From: an uncultured Adlercreutzia sp.
Lineage (GTDB): Bacteria; Actinomycetota; Coriobacteriia; Coriobacteriales; Eggerthellaceae
DNA: 64,000 nucleotides
Assembly: GCF_958431955.1 (NCBI RefSeq)
Contig: NZ_CAUASN010000011.1
Span: forward strand, 4,335 to 68,334
Direction: 5' to 3'
In this document: positions 42,001-48,750 of the stretch, piece by piece
Layout: each line of letters begins with the position of its first letter
Position numbering within the stretch: the stretch's first letter is position 1
Program-made: the position numbers and the translations under genes
Notes under the pieces: generated by a model
Told to the model about the DNA's origin: nothing
What the model saw: only the letters and a program-made list of their open reading frames with translations
Databases searched by the model: none

Positions 42001-42615
42001 CTCGGCACCATCAACCCCGACGCCGCCGAGGAGTACGACGAGCTGAAGGTGCGCTACGACTACCTGTCTGGCCAGCTGGACGATCTGGACTCGGCCCGCA
42101 AGGCCCTCGCGAAGATCAACCGCGTCATCGACCAGCGCATGAAGGACGACTTCATCCGCACCTACGAGACGGTGGATGCGAGCTTCCAGGAGATCTTCGC
42201 CACGCTGTTCCCCGGCGGCAAGGCGAACCTGTCGCTCGTGGATCCGGATGATCTGGAGAACACCGGCGTGGAGGTGAACGCCCAGCCCAAGGGCAAGCGC
42301 ATCGCGAAGATGATGCTGCTCTCCGGCGGCGAGAAGTCGCTCACGGCGCTCGCGCTCCTGTTCGCGGTGTACCGCACGCGCTCGACCCCGTTCTACATCC
42401 TGGACGAGGTGGAGGCGGCCCTCGACGACACGAACCTGCGCCGCCTGGCCGCCTACATCAACAGCCTGCGCGAGGACACCCAGCTCATCATGATCACCCA
42501 CCAGCGCCGCACCATGGAGATGGCCGACACCCTGTTCGGCGTGTCCATGCAAGGTGACGGCGTGACCAAGGTGATCAGCCAGAAGCTCGACCAAGCCTTG
42601 AAGCTCGCTGAATAG
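39046..42615 (+). CDS. smc: Chromosome partition protein SMC
   Basis: 1189 aa, usual length for SMC. The N-terminal Walker A is GPNGSGKSN (about 32-40), followed by IISQGSLDSIL. A long coiled coil is interrupted by a hinge region (about 515-680, including VLEHGHELAGIGE-like and GGSVVDEG segments). The C-terminal ABC signature is LLSGGEKSL and Walker B is YILDEVEAALDD. Ala/Glu-rich coiled coil with high GC explains the large antisense open frames over it. ScpA/ScpB are not in the window. Confidence 0.96.
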   Translation: MYLKSLVLKGFKSFADRSVLSMEPGITAIVGPNGSGKSNISDAVLWVLGERNAKNLRGQAMEDVIFAGSSGRGGAGLAEVDLVLDNSDGTLPVDYNEVAITRRMYRNGESEYLINGTVARRMDVLDILHDSGLGTGTHSIISQGSLDSILQSKPEDRRALIEEAAGVLKHKQRKAKSERKLANMDQHLLRARDVVGEVARQLGPLERKAKKARTYQELAVQQADLSLRIAVDDLRQLQGEWDASQKREAELTAQMEERRGAIEAAEAEVEALQERIRQETVDAGDLSRRHRAAAAAVERFDSTTMMLRERRRAALARAGELELSLEANRVKADEAAAELERATALFDEAAGEREAAEKKVSDLDCVYRDLGSRRGALERELSAIAKDNEKMSGSVEAARRKHAENTEALTHGLAHVQVIESHAAELSLELARVQGEAEEAAAAAAEADGALSALVADESAARQAVGAAVQSRDAARAALDEARDTHRALTVEIATLEEVERTSAASAGEARAWLVEHGHELAGIGEPLSHIVQAAPGFEGLVETLLGADVTTLLVEDAAVVEAVAARLAEAGAEGEVAFLLRDDAARPGARAEGWRPPAGVEGTPLLSELSFPEADRAAVEALLGDVVVCPSLDAALAAHAADALALRFVTGDGSVVWPSGKVSVGGSVVDEGTGALARHRRLESLRAQLQAAQEAVAKAEEAHRLAEEALRHAQATSLELSQSLAALRGRAEAARAAADAAAEKLTACRRELEGVERQRAEAEAVISKARPNVESFEAQIAELEEKMAAAKERTAALQEELAPLRREAHRTSDALSEAKLAAATLVERVTYAERVRDARARDLESLAAASAEAASLLQVKTVSAARLEPLLALFDELVAAAQRWTRALEEQTAAAQDSSTGLHASVTEARQRAHEAHAAFDAVTERLSEARVQKGRLELQVEAAVNHIAQDCKTPLETALALPPLEGRAEVEDELFRINRRIANLGTINPDAAEEYDELKVRYDYLSGQLDDLDSARKALAKINRVIDQRMKDDFIRTYETVDASFQEIFATLFPGGKANLSLVDPDDLENTGVEVNAQPKGKRIAKMMLLSGGEKSLTALALLFAVYRTRSTPFYILDEVEAALDDTNLRRLAAYINSLREDTQLIMITHQRRTMEMADTLFGVSMQGDGVTKVISQKLDQALKLAE

Positions 42616-42667
42616 GACGCTCGCCGGGCAGTTCGTATCGCTGGAGTGATCGGGCTTTCCGGTTCCA

Positions 42668-42702
42668 GGCGCATCGAAATACCGATGCGCCTACCCCTTT
42701 TG
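42668..42702 (+). terminator. smc terminator hairpin
   Basis: GGCGCATCG (42668-42676) and CGATGCGCC (42683-42691) form a perfect 9-bp stem, followed by TACCCCTTTT. The right arm touches the shared regulatory box that starts at 42691. Confidence 0.7.
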
Positions 42703-42735
42703 GGGAATGCGGGGTGCGCGGGGCGCGGGTAGACT
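42691..42735 (+). promoter_or_regulatory. Shared box and -10 element of the mocA operon
   Basis: Box CTACCCCTTT...AATGCG at 42691-42711, then exactly 18 bases, then TAGACT (-10) at 42730-42735. The same box (18 of 21 bases identical) with the same 18-base spacing precedes the molybdenum hydroxylase operon at 47944. Its centre falls near -41 relative to the predicted start, the position of class II activators. CTCCTCTC / GAGAGGAG (42734-42754) forms a further dyad over the start region and ribosome-binding site. Confidence 0.6.
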
Positions 42736-42763
42736 CCTCTCGTAAAGAGAGGAGGTAGTGCCC

Positions 42764-43393
42764 ATGGAAGTGTTCTCGAAGACCTGCGTCGCCGTGCTGG
42801 CGGGCGGGGTCTCCCGGCGCTTCGGGGCGCCCAAGCTGCTCGCCCCCTTCGCCGGCACGACCCTGCTCGATCGGGCTCTTGCCACGGCAACGGGATCGGC
42901 GGCCGATTGCGCTGCCGTGGTGACCGGGGCCTATCATCGGGAGATGTCGGAGCATCTGGAGGGTGCCGACCTGAGCGGCGCGCCGTGCCGCATCGTGCGC
43001 AACCGCCAGTGGGAGGCGGGCCAGGCGACCTCGGTGCACGCGGCGGTACGCTTCGCCCGGGCCGAGGGTGCGTCCGCGCTGCTCATTATGGTAGCCGACC
43101 AGCCTCGGGTGACCGCGGCGCACCTGAACGCGCTTCTGTGGGAGTACGACCAGGGAAGCGCCCAGGCCTATCTGTCCGCCACCGACCACGGCCACGGCAA
43201 CCCCTGCATCTTCGACGAGTCGCTCTTCGACGACCTGCTCGCCCTGGAAGGCGACGAGGGCGCTCGGGCGCTCTTCCGCACTCGTCGCGACGTGGCGGCG
43301 CGCCATGTGCACTTCGACGACCCCTATCTGTTCGAGGACGTGGATACTCCGGCGGATTTGCGTCGCTTGGAGGAGGCGATGGGCCGTGGCTAA
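42764..43393 (+). CDS. mocA: MobA-like nucleotidyltransferase, MocA type
   Basis: 209 aa. The N-terminal nucleotide-binding signature is VAVLAGGVSRRFGAPKLLAPFAG (about 9-31, G-rich loop plus Lys). QATSVHAAV and LIMVADQPRVT supply the metal-binding Asp region. MocA attaches CMP to molybdopterin for xanthine-dehydrogenase-family enzymes, matching the hydroxylase operon downstream. The ATG at 42764 follows AGGAGG by 8 bases. Its stop lies inside the start of the desulfurase gene. Confidence 0.85.
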   Translation: MEVFSKTCVAVLAGGVSRRFGAPKLLAPFAGTTLLDRALATATGSAADCAAVVTGAYHREMSEHLEGADLSGAPCRIVRNRQWEAGQATSVHAAVRFARAEGASALLIMVADQPRVTAAHLNALLWEYDQGSAQAYLSATDHGHGNPCIFDESLFDDLLALEGDEGARALFRTRRDVAARHVHFDDPYLFEDVDTPADLRRLEEAMGRG

Positions 43394-44693
43394 TCTGAGC
43401 CCCTCCGCTCCCGTCTCGATCGCTCCGGTTGCGTCCGCTGTGCCGCCGCTCGACCGCAGCGCCTATCCCATCCTGGAGCGGCGGATGGGGCCGGGAGGGA
43501 ACCGCCCCCTCGTCTACCTCGACAGCGCCGCCACCGCGCTCGTGTCGCGCTTCGTCACCGATGCCTATACCGATTTCCTACATACCAGCTGCGCGAACAT
43601 CCACCGGGGCGCCCATCGGCTCGCCGAGGAGGCCACCGATGCCTTCGAGTGCGCCCGTGAGTCCGTGGCCCGCTTCTTCGGGGTGGGCGACGCGGCACGG
43701 GTGGTGCTCACCCACGGGGCGACCGAGTCGTTGAATCTGGCGGCCCGGGGCTGGGCTGAGGGCCATCTGCGGCGTGGCGATGTGGTGGCCGTGGCCGAAG
43801 ACGGCCACCACTCCAACCTCGTTCCGTGGCTTTCGGCCGCCGAACGTGCCGGCGCGGAAGTGGCCTGGATCCCGCTCAATGCCGACGGCGTACTCGACTA
43901 CGGCGTGTGGAGCAGCATTGCCGAGTGCCGCCCCCGGCTCGTGGCGCTCAGCAGTCGGTCGAACGTGCTGGGTTTCCGCCAGCCTGCCCTCGATCGCATC
44001 ATGCACGACGCGCGCCGCGCCGGGGCTGTGGTGGTGCTCGACGGCGCCCAGAGCGCCGCCTGCGACCCGATTGCCTTCGACCGGAGCGACGCCGACTTCT
44101 ACGCCTGCTCGGCTCACAAGATGGGCGGCGTTACGGGTGTGGGGGCCCTTCTGTGCTCGCCGCGCGTCTTCGAAGAGATGGAGCCGATGCTTCTCGGCGG
44201 TGGTATGGCAGCCTCCGTGGGGCGCGACGGGTGGAGCCCGCTTGAGGGCACGGCGGCCTTTGAGGCCGGTACGCCGCCCATCGCCGCGGCGGTGGCATGG
44301 AGCGCGGCCCTCGACGAGCTTGAGGCGGCCGGCCCCGCACGCATCGCCGCGCACGTCGGGCATCTGGCCCAGCGGGCGCGGCGCGGCCTGGAAGCGCTGC
44401 CCGGCGTGTCGGTGCTCGGAGGCCGCGCCCCTGAGCCCTTCTGCTCGCTCGTGAGCTTCACGGTGAAGGAGATGCATCCCCACGATGTGGGACAGGCCCT
44501 GGATGCGGCCGGAATCATGGTGCGTGCGGGCCATCACTGCGCCAAGCCCGTGCACGCGGCCCTCGGCGTGCGCGCCAGCGTGCGGGCGAGCTTTGCCGGC
44601 TATTCCATCGAGGACGAAGTGGACGCGCTCGTGGAGGCGCTCGCCCGAGCTATCGACGAGAAGGGCATCAACGAGAAGGGAGGTCGGTCATGA
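43386..44693 (+). CDS. SufS-like (group II) cysteine desulfurase, probably for molybdenum cofactor sulfuration
   Basis: 435 aa from a GTG overlapping the mocA end by 8 bases. Class V aminotransferase fold with PLP Lys245 in SAHKMGG and catalytic Cys385 in RAGHHCAKP, the SufS type. The order mocA-desulfurase-SufU-like, with XdhC downstream, suggests it gives sulfur for the terminal Mo=S ligand, as dedicated NifS-type enzymes do for XdhC in other bacteria. General Fe-S assembly is the alternative, but no sufB/C/D is present. The N-terminus has about 25 extra residues. Confidence 0.85.
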   Translation: MANLSPSAPVSIAPVASAVPPLDRSAYPILERRMGPGGNRPLVYLDSAATALVSRFVTDAYTDFLHTSCANIHRGAHRLAEEATDAFECARESVARFFGVGDAARVVLTHGATESLNLAARGWAEGHLRRGDVVAVAEDGHHSNLVPWLSAAERAGAEVAWIPLNADGVLDYGVWSSIAECRPRLVALSSRSNVLGFRQPALDRIMHDARRAGAVVVLDGAQSAACDPIAFDRSDADFYACSAHKMGGVTGVGALLCSPRVFEEMEPMLLGGGMAASVGRDGWSPLEGTAAFEAGTPPIAAAVAWSAALDELEAAGPARIAAHVGHLAQRARRGLEALPGVSVLGGRAPEPFCSLVSFTVKEMHPHDVGQALDAAGIMVRAGHHCAKPVHAALGVRASVRASFAGYSIEDEVDALVEALARAIDEKGINEKGGRS

Positions 44694-45121
44694 CCGTGAC
44701 CGTCGACGACCCCGCTATCGCCCGCCGCAGCCGGAGGGCAACCCATCGCGGCTTCGAGGGGCTGGCTCCTGCGGGGACGGCACCGGGAAAGGCGGGGGAG
44801 GTGCGCGAGGCAGGTGCGCGGGGCGACAACCCGTTCTGCGGCGACGAGCTGGAAGTGCGCGTGCGGCTGCGGCGCGACGGCGCATGCGGGTGGATCGTCG
44901 AGCATGCGGCCTTCGACGGCTACGCCTGCACGCTGTGCCTGGCCGCGGCCGACGCGCTCATGGAAGCTGCCGAGGGATTGACGGCGGCGCAGGCTCGCGC
45001 GCTCACGGGCGAGGATGCCTGCGCGCTGCTCGGCGGCCTGGAGGTGGGCCGCACGCGCAAGGGCTGTGTCGAGCTGCCGGCGACGGTGCTTTCCCGGGCG
45101 CTGTTGACGGTGGTAGAATAG
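44690..45121 (+). CDS. SufU-like sulfur acceptor/scaffold protein
   Basis: 143 aa. SufU residues are recognisable: Cys50 in NPFCGDEL, Cys80 and Cys83 in CTLC, and Cys126 in RKGCVELP. This matches the zinc-binding SufU that takes persulfide from SufS. The N-terminal 40 residues are a poorly conserved Arg/Ala-rich extension. It overlaps the desulfurase by four bases. A partner role for the SufS-like enzyme is strongly implied; the final target (Moco or Fe-S clusters) is inferred. Confidence 0.82.
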   Translation: MTVTVDDPAIARRSRRATHRGFEGLAPAGTAPGKAGEVREAGARGDNPFCGDELEVRVRLRRDGACGWIVEHAAFDGYACTLCLAAADALMEAAEGLTAAQARALTGEDACALLGGLEVGRTRKGCVELPATVLSRALLTVVE

Positions 45122-45171
45122 CGGGAAAACCGAGGCCGGAGCGTTCGGCCATAGGAGGAGGGGATGCGGGG

Positions 45172-47775
45172 ATGAGCGCGGGATGCACGATACTGCCGAC
45201 GAAGATTCGTCGGCCGCAGGTGAGCGCGGACGCCCTCGAGCGCGCCCGTGCCGCGCGCATTTTGGAAGGCGCTCTCGCTCGCCCCCTGACCTGTGTGGTG
45301 GCGCCGGCCGGTTTCGGGAAGACCACCGTCGTGGCCCAATGGGCCTCCATCTGCGATAAGGCGGTGGCCTGGTGCTCGCTCGATGAGGACGACGCCGATC
45401 CGCTGCGCTTCTGGGCCATGGCCGCATCTGCGCTGGAAGAGGCCGACTCCGCACTCGATATTCCCTTCAGCCCCCAGGATGTCAACTGGGCCGACGCGGG
45501 GGAGGCCCATGACGCGCTCGCCCGCCTGCTCAAGGCGCTTGCCGCCGACGGGGCGGACCGTGCGCTCGTGCTGGAAGACGTGCACGCGGTCCACGATGCG
45601 CCGCTTATCTCCGATGGGCTCGCCTATCTGCTGCGCAATCTTCCCCCGACCTTCCACGTGGTCATGACCTCGCGGGTGCCCGTGCGCCTGCCCCTGGCGA
45701 AGCTGCGCATGGCCGGCGGTCTCGGCGAGTTGTCCCAGGACGATCTGCGCCTGACCCCCGACGAGCAGCGGATGCTGTTTGCTCGGGCTGGCCTGGCGCT
45801 CGGCGATGACGATGCCGCCCGCTTGGACGAGGCTACCCAAGGTTGGGCGGCCGGATGTCGCTTGGTGGAGCTGTGCTGCGGCGACGGGTCGGGTGCCGAG
45901 GTGGCGTCCGCGCTCGCCCGTGCCGGCGACGATGTGAGCGCGTATCTCTTCGAGGAGGTGCTCGGCTCTCTGGATGCGCCCCTGCTCGACTTCATGGTGA
46001 AAACGAGCACGGTGGACTCGTTTTCTGTGGATTTGGCTGCGGCGATCACGGGCCTTGAGCCCTTTCAGGTGCGCGAGCGCGTGGAGGGCCTCATCTCCCA
46101 GGGCCTGTTCGTCCAGCGCATCGCCGGCACCGACGACGGTGACTGGTACCGCTACCACAAGATGCTCCTGGACGCCCTCCGCGCGAACCTCAGGCGGCTG
46201 CCCGATGCTGACTCCCGCGCCTGTGCCCTGGCCGCCCGACAGTGGTATCTGGACCGCGGCTTCGACGACGCGGCGGTGGGGCTGTCGTTCTGGATGCGCG
46301 ATTGGGACGCGCTTTCCGACATCATCGTCTCCCGCTGGAAGGCGCTCTACATGAACGACGAGCAGGCAACGGTGCTCCGTTGGGCACTGCTTCTGCCCCG
46401 CGACTACCTGCGCGAGCGCCCCTTCCTGTGCGCCGTGGCCGCCATGCCGGCGGCGCTGGCGGGGGATGCGGTGCTCTCCAACGAGCTCATCCACCAGGCC
46501 CTTCTGTCGCTGAAGGACGGGGAGGATTTCCTGTTCGCCTTCTGCATGGTGCAGAAGGCCTTCGTGGCGTCGTTCGATCGCCGCACTGACGAGAGCGGCA
46601 GCTACGCCGAGAAGGCCCTGCGGTTTCTGCCCGCCGACGAGCTCTACCTGCGGGGCATGATGACCCAGGTGCTCGCCTCGTCGCGGTGGACGGAGGATCC
46701 GGTGGGGGCCGTCGAGGGCTTTCGGAAGGCGGTGGAGCTTCAGCAGAACATCGGCAACGCCAACCTCACATGCTCCGCTCTTGCCAACGCCGCGATCTTC
46801 TCGGCCCTTATCGGGCACTTGCCCGATGCCGAGATGCTGTCCGAGCGTGCTCTGGCCCTGTACGACGAGCGCGAGCGCCCGCGCAAGCCCATGCTCGCCT
46901 TAGCCTACGCCGCCCTGGCTGTCGTGGCCTACGAGCGCGGAGATTTGGAAGGGTTCGCCCGCGAGCGGGAACGCTACCGGGCGCAGACGGCATCCGAGGC
47001 GGTGGCCGCGAACACGGCCGAGCTCAACGGCATCGCGGCGAAGGCGGCCTATGCTGCGGGCAGCCCGAGCGCCCGGGACGAGTTCCTCGCCGCCTGGCGC
47101 GCCGATGCGGAATCGGTCTGCGGCATTATGCCCACCCTGGCCATGGCGCGCGACTGGTGCGACGCCTTCCGGCCCCAGGTCCGCGCGCGGGTGGGCACCG
47201 AGGTTCGCACGGGTCGCGCGGGTCTCTTCGATTTGGCCTGCGCCTTCTGCCTGGGCGACGACGACGCCTGGGAACGGGGAGCGGTGCTCGTCGATGCGGT
47301 CCAGCCCGACGACTTCGCGCTGCGGGTGAGAGCCTGCTGCCTCACCGCGCTCGTGGCCGAGCGCGCCGGTCGCCACGCCGCCAGCCGCCGTCTTCTGCGC
47401 GAGGCCTACGTCCTGTCCCGGGAAAGCGGTCTTACGCAGGCCTTCGCTGAGTACGCACCGGCGCTGGGCCCCTCCGCGGACCTGCTGCGCGCGCCCGAGG
47501 CAGTCGGGGAGGAAAGCGCCTCCCACGACGGCGCCATCCTGCGCGTTGTCGACGAGGCGTCGCGTCCCCGCCGCACCTGCGCCGATTTGCTCACCGAGCG
47601 CGAGCTGGAATGTCTGCGCATCGTGGCTGATGGCGCCTCGGTGGCCGAGGCCGCCGAAGTGCTCGTGGTGTCCCGCGAGACGGTGAAGAAGCACCTCGGC
47701 AACGTGTATTCCAAGCTCGGCGTGCACTCGAAGATGCAAGCCGTGGCGTTGCTGCGGGAAGAGGGCTCGCTGTAG
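45172..47775 (+). CDS. MalT-like (LAL) LuxR-family transcriptional regulator
   Basis: 867 aa. The N-terminal P-loop is APAGFGKTT, with Lys50. A STAND-type ATPase core follows (LVLEDVHAVHD as Walker B, SRVPVRLPLAKLR), then a long TPR-like helical region (about 370-770). The C-terminal LuxR HTH runs from LTERELECLRIVADG through SRETVKKHLGNVYSKLGV (about 800-867). It lies between the two operons that share a promoter box and 50 bases after the SufU-like gene, so it is the obvious candidate activator. The inducer is unknown. GGAGGAGGGG precedes the ATG at 45172. Confidence 0.9.
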   Translation: MSAGCTILPTKIRRPQVSADALERARAARILEGALARPLTCVVAPAGFGKTTVVAQWASICDKAVAWCSLDEDDADPLRFWAMAASALEEADSALDIPFSPQDVNWADAGEAHDALARLLKALAADGADRALVLEDVHAVHDAPLISDGLAYLLRNLPPTFHVVMTSRVPVRLPLAKLRMAGGLGELSQDDLRLTPDEQRMLFARAGLALGDDDAARLDEATQGWAAGCRLVELCCGDGSGAEVASALARAGDDVSAYLFEEVLGSLDAPLLDFMVKTSTVDSFSVDLAAAITGLEPFQVRERVEGLISQGLFVQRIAGTDDGDWYRYHKMLLDALRANLRRLPDADSRACALAARQWYLDRGFDDAAVGLSFWMRDWDALSDIIVSRWKALYMNDEQATVLRWALLLPRDYLRERPFLCAVAAMPAALAGDAVLSNELIHQALLSLKDGEDFLFAFCMVQKAFVASFDRRTDESGSYAEKALRFLPADELYLRGMMTQVLASSRWTEDPVGAVEGFRKAVELQQNIGNANLTCSALANAAIFSALIGHLPDAEMLSERALALYDERERPRKPMLALAYAALAVVAYERGDLEGFARERERYRAQTASEAVAANTAELNGIAAKAAYAAGSPSARDEFLAAWRADAESVCGIMPTLAMARDWCDAFRPQVRARVGTEVRTGRAGLFDLACAFCLGDDDAWERGAVLVDAVQPDDFALRVRACCLTALVAERAGRHAASRRLLREAYVLSRESGLTQAFAEYAPALGPSADLLRAPEAVGEESASHDGAILRVVDEASRPRRTCADLLTERELECLRIVADGASVAEAAEVLVVSRETVKKHLGNVYSKLGVHSKMQAVALLREEGSL

Positions 47776-47790
47776 GGGATCCGTCCCTCC

Positions 47791-47913
47791 GGCGGCCGGC
47801 TGGGGGGGAGGGGGCGCCGTGCTCGGGCAGTCCTCGCTTGGTGGAACAGCCCACGGGGCTGTTCCAGTCGCTGCGGAATCTGCGCGCGGACCCCCTCGCC
47901 CCAGCCGGCCGCC
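47791..47913 (+). repeat. Dispersed nested-palindrome element, copy D
   Basis: The outer perfect 15-base arms GGCGGCCGGCTGGGG (47791-47805) and CCCCAGCCGGCCGCC (47899-47913) are unique to this copy. The inner stem GGAACAGCCC / GGGCTGTTCC (47843-47865) differs from copies A-C at several bases, always with a matching change on the other side. The core flanks are conserved. It begins 15 bases after the regulator stop. Confidence 0.88.
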
Positions 47914-47943
47914 TACCTTCCTTCCCCAAAATACCCCTCGGGG

Positions 47944-47988
47944 CTACCCCTTTGGTGTAATGCGCCTACCCCTTCCTCTTCTTATGCT
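47944..47988 (+). promoter_or_regulatory. Shared box and -10 element of the molybdenum hydroxylase operon
   Basis: Box CTACCCCTTT...AATGCG at 47944-47964, 18-base spacer, TATGCT (-10) at 47983-47988. Related TACCCCT repeats stand at 47932 and 47967. The arrangement matches the mocA promoter, supporting joint control, probably by the LuxR-type protein encoded between them. The mRNA leader before the ATG is purine-rich with GGAGGAGGAG as ribosome-binding site. Confidence 0.6.
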
Positions 47989-48030
47989 GAGAGCGTCAAT
48001 AACGACGACGAGAAGAGAAGGAGGAGGAGT

Positions 48031-48750
48031 ATGACGATGAGCAACGTGTCCCGTCGCGACTTCTTCAAGGCCGGTGGCCTGGCGGGCATTGCCGCCGGGG
48101 TCGCGGGGCTCGGCATCGGCAGCGTGCTCGGCGTGCCGGAGGAAGCGGTGGCCGATGTGGTGACGGTGACCGACTTCGTGTACACCTGCCCGGTCTGCGG
48201 CCAGAAAACCACCGACTACGACAGCCTGGTCAAGCACTTCGAGGAGGCCCATCCCGATGCCTCCTGCGGTATTCCGCAGTGCGCCGTGCTCAACATCAAC
48301 GGTCATGAGATCAAGGTGCAGGTAGAGCCCCAGTGGACCCTGCGCGAGACTCTGCTCATGGCCACCGACCTGCACGGCGGCGCCAAGGAGATGTGCGATC
48401 GCGGCGGCTGCGGCAGCTGCACCGTGCTCATCGACGGCGTGCCGGCGCTCGCCTGCACGACGCTCGCCGTCCAGTGCGAGGGTAAGTCCATCGAGACCTC
48501 CGAGGGCATCGCCGCCGACGAGCGCTTCCGTCCCTTGGTTGAGGCCTACGCCAAGGCCGACGCGGCCCAGTGCGGCTACTGCACCCCGGGCCAGTTCACC
48601 GTGGCGAAGTACATCATCGAGAAGTACGGCGAGCCCACCGAGGAGCAGATTCGCGAGGAGCTGGCGGGCAACATCTGCCGCTGCGGCACCTATGCCCGCC
48701 ACGTGCAGGCCATCACCGAGGCTGCCGCCGCCATGAAGGGAGGCAACTAA
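48031..48750 (+). CDS. Tat-exported [2Fe-2S] subunit of a xanthine-dehydrogenase-family enzyme
   Basis: 239 aa. A twin-arginine signal SRRDFFKAGGLAG at residues 7-19 and a hydrophobic stretch predict export. An unusual insert CPVCGQ...HFEEAH (C53, C56, H69, H74) fits a C2H2 zinc-knuckle pattern. The plant-type 2Fe-2S domain follows (CDRGGCGSC...AC), then the second 2Fe-2S domain (CGYCTPGQ and CRCG). It passes electrons from the molybdenum site. The large and FAD subunits lack signals and would be co-exported, as in periplasmic aldehyde oxidoreductase PaoABC. The stop overlaps the next ATG by one base. Confidence 0.9.
   Translation: MTMSNVSRRDFFKAGGLAGIAAGVAGLGIGSVLGVPEEAVADVVTVTDFVYTCPVCGQKTTDYDSLVKHFEEAHPDASCGIPQCAVLNINGHEIKVQVEPQWTLRETLLMATDLHGGAKEMCDRGGCGSCTVLIDGVPALACTTLAVQCEGKSIETSEGIAADERFRPLVEAYAKADAAQCGYCTPGQFTVAKYIIEKYGEPTEEQIREELAGNICRCGTYARHVQAITEAAAAMKGGN

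Noticed and set aside
38221..42594. A 1457-codon open frame antisense to rnc/smc.
   Set aside because: High GC makes stop codons rare on the opposite strand. The translation is Gly/His/Leu-rich without motifs, while smc and rnc have clear signatures.
42734..42754. RNA hairpin hiding the mocA ribosome-binding site.
   Set aside because: If TAGACT is the -10, transcription starts near 42742 and the left arm is not in the mRNA. It is then only a DNA dyad.
10299..47913. Palindromic elements as insertion sequences or MITEs.
   Set aside because: No transposase, no constant terminal inverted repeats (outer arms differ between copies) and no clear target duplications.
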